Origin: Mucilaginibacter aurantiaciroseus
GTDB taxonomy: Bacteria; Bacteroidota; Bacteroidia; Sphingobacteriales; Sphingobacteriaceae
Assembly (NCBI RefSeq): GCF_024055595.1
Contig: NZ_JAMXOF010000001.1
Span: forward strand, 1,302,001 to 1,366,000
Length of the DNA stretch: 64,000 nt
Reading direction: 5' to 3'
This document shows, in pieces, positions 62,763 through 64,000 of the stretch; position 1 is the stretch's first letter, and each line of letters opens with the position of its first letter. Both the position numbers and the translations under genes were made by a program. The notes beneath the pieces are model-generated. The model had not been told where the DNA came from. It ran no database searches and was given only the letters and a program-made list of their open reading frames with translations.

Positions 62763-63656
62763 TTACTCTACCCCTCTCACATTCATCTTCAATACATAAA
62801 TAGCCTTAGAAGCCGTTACAAATAACATATCTCTGTTTTTACCGCCTAAGCAAACATTGGCGCTCCAAGGCTCAGGGATATCGATATGGGCTATCTGAAT
62901 ACCTTGAGGGTTTACAATAGTAATGCCTTTGCCTGCCAGGTAAAGGTTGCCTTGCTCATCAAGCGTTATGCCATCCGCGCCCTGCGCAAAAAACATTTCG
63001 CGGTTGCTAATCAAGCCATTTGGGTTTATAGTGTATTTATATACCTTTCCATCACCAATATCGGCTACAAAAAGGTGTTTACCATCGGGCGTACCCACAA
63101 TGCCATTCGGGCGCACCATGCTATCTAAGGCAATTGGTTGGGTTTGGCCTTTGAGCAGCAGAAATACCTTTTGACTGCTCATATCGGGTTTGGTACGGGT
63201 CCAGTAATAGCGCTGGTAGTATGGATCGGTAAAGTAGATATTGTCCTTTTTATCGATCCAAAGATCGTTAGGGCCGTTGAATAACTTGCCTTTGAAGTCT
63301 TTTAACAGCTTTTTCACCTTCTTATCCTTACTGATCTGCCAAAGCTGATTGTGTTCATCAGCACAGGCAATAAGGTTCCCTTTACTATCGAAATAGGTGC
63401 CGTTTGCCCTACCCGCACCATCCATAAAAACAGAAAGTTTACCATTAATATCATACTTCCAGATCTTATTATTGGGTTGATCGGTAAAGAAGATATTACC
63501 CGCTTTGTCTACCGCCGGCCCTTCGGTAAAGGCAAATTGATTAGAGATCAATTGTGGCTTCCTGTCAGCTTTAAACAGCGGCTTTTGTTGACCAAAAACC
63601 GACGTTGAAACGCCAAAAATGATACAATAAACACTTACTGTTAACCTACACTTCAT
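62763..63656 (-). CDS. SMP-30/gluconolactonase/LRE family protein
   Basis: The 297-residue secreted protein has a signal peptide ending around VFGQQ. It has the six-bladed beta-propeller of the SMP-30 family (FTEGPAVDKAGNIFFTDQPN, GPNDLWIDKKDNIYFTDPYY, RPNGIVGTPDGKHLFVADIG, DGITLDEQGNLYLAGKGI). Metal ligands lie in the EGP, ND and DG motifs. Family members hydrolyse sugar lactones; the actual substrate is unknown. It converges on the glycosyltransferase genes through a REP-like element. Confidence 0.9.
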   Translation of the reverse strand: MKCRLTVSVYCIIFGVSTSVFGQQKPLFKADRKPQLISNQFAFTEGPAVDKAGNIFFTDQPNNKIWKYDINGKLSVFMDGAGRANGTYFDSKGNLIACADEHNQLWQISKDKKVKKLLKDFKGKLFNGPNDLWIDKKDNIYFTDPYYQRYYWTRTKPDMSSQKVFLLLKGQTQPIALDSMVRPNGIVGTPDGKHLFVADIGDGKVYKYTINPNGLISNREMFFAQGADGITLDEQGNLYLAGKGITIVNPQGIQIAHIDIPEPWSANVCLGGKNRDMLFVTASKAIYVLKMNVRGVE

Positions 63657-63924
63657 CTTACAATTTTTTATCTTTTTTAGGCAGGTTGCGCAAAAGTAAA
63701 ATGCGAAACCGATATCGTAATTATAAAATCTGCGAAATGCTAATGTAAATGTTTAGGCAGAAATATTTGAGCCGCGGCTAATTTCTTTTTAAGTTTAAAG
63801 CGTCTTTGAAACACGCTTATGAAAGTCCGCCATTTTTTGTTCCTGCTTCTATTTATGCCGATGAATTCCATCACGCAGCAAAACATTATCTACAAAATGG
63901 CAATTTGGTTTATATAATACATCT

Positions 63925-64000
63925 ATGTACTCAAAAGATCAGGCATCACAGTTAAAGCAGGCATTCTGGACGGCGTTTGGGCAATACATGGGCCCGGTGT
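63925..64000 (+). CDS. DUF4268-like protein, N-terminal fragment (3' end outside window)
   Basis: The frame begins MYSKDQASQLKQAFWTAFG and continues to the window edge. The opening resembles DUF4268 proteins (nuclease-fold-like, unknown function). Only 25 residues are present, so identity is tentative. Confidence 0.6.
   Translation, partial: MYSKDQASQLKQAFWTAFGQYMGPV

Noticed and set aside
63775..63918. Short plus-strand frame reading AYESPPFFVPASIYADEFHH before the DUF4268 gene
   Set aside because: The residues look protein-like, but there is no good start and the length is under 60 codons. It may be a gene remnant; support is too weak to list.

Overview
This window comes from a Bacteroidota chromosome, most likely a Sphingobacteriaceae member close to Mucilaginibacter or Pedobacter. 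That placement is inferred from gene content, not from a marker gene. The supporting features are a type IX secretion (T9SS) sorting domain paired with a PorP/SprF protein, GH92/GH97/GH1 glycan enzymes, a long Bacteroidota-type Lgt, TAnnTTTG-type -7 promoter elements and weak Shine-Dalgarno signals. I saw no rRNA, tRNA, CRISPR array, intact IS element or prophage. It reads as ordinary chromosome with scattered gene decay and palindromic intergenic repeats.

Layout. 1-13.5 kb holds the 3' end of a GH92 alpha-mannosidase, a PhyH-type oxygenase, signal peptidase I, a large secreted S9 peptidase, gpmA, an acetate-uptake-type permease, an OmpA-like porin, an OsmC protein, a DinB protein and an SpmAB-like membrane protein. 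13.7-20.4 kb holds a 1741-residue PKD adhesin with a T9SS type B sorting domain, directly followed by its PorP/SprF partner and a small membrane-anchored protein. 20.4-29.5 kb holds a second OsmC, TetR, two small membrane proteins and a tetR-tolC-adaptor-RND pump locus. 29.5-40.6 kb is housekeeping: purB, nfu, suhB, lgt, mtaB, ubiX, a ppk-ppx polyphosphate operon and yajQ. 40.9-44.2 kb holds hsp20 divergent from a tight five-gene operon (thioesterase, DoxX-like, DUF2071, membrane-anchored methyltransferase-like, four-helix membrane protein). 44.2-50.2 kb holds a dead LytS-like kinase fragment, a GlcD-like oxidase, folB, a glutaryl-CoA-type dehydrogenase and a TPR hybrid histidine kinase. 50.2-64 kb holds GH1, a DinB-lipoprotein-SCO-cytochrome c operon, GNAT, GH97, AraC divergent from a second PhyH protein, MarR with a wrecked flavoprotein gene, two glycosyltransferases, an SMP-30 protein and the start of a DUF4268 protein.

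The most interesting signals are these. The hsp20/five-gene-operon intergenic region has two identical 16-bp repeats exactly 31 bp apart and a perfect 7-bp inverted repeat. Four genes are clearly decayed (10.5, 44.3, 51.9 and 59.4 kb), and a fifth has no visible start codon (35.6 kb). One decayed gene still has an intact MarR-box-like palindrome upstream. REP-like palindromes sit mainly in convergent intergenic gaps, and four hairpins are clustered ahead of the acyl-CoA dehydrogenase. The adhesin/PorP pair looks like a dedicated T9SS surface system.
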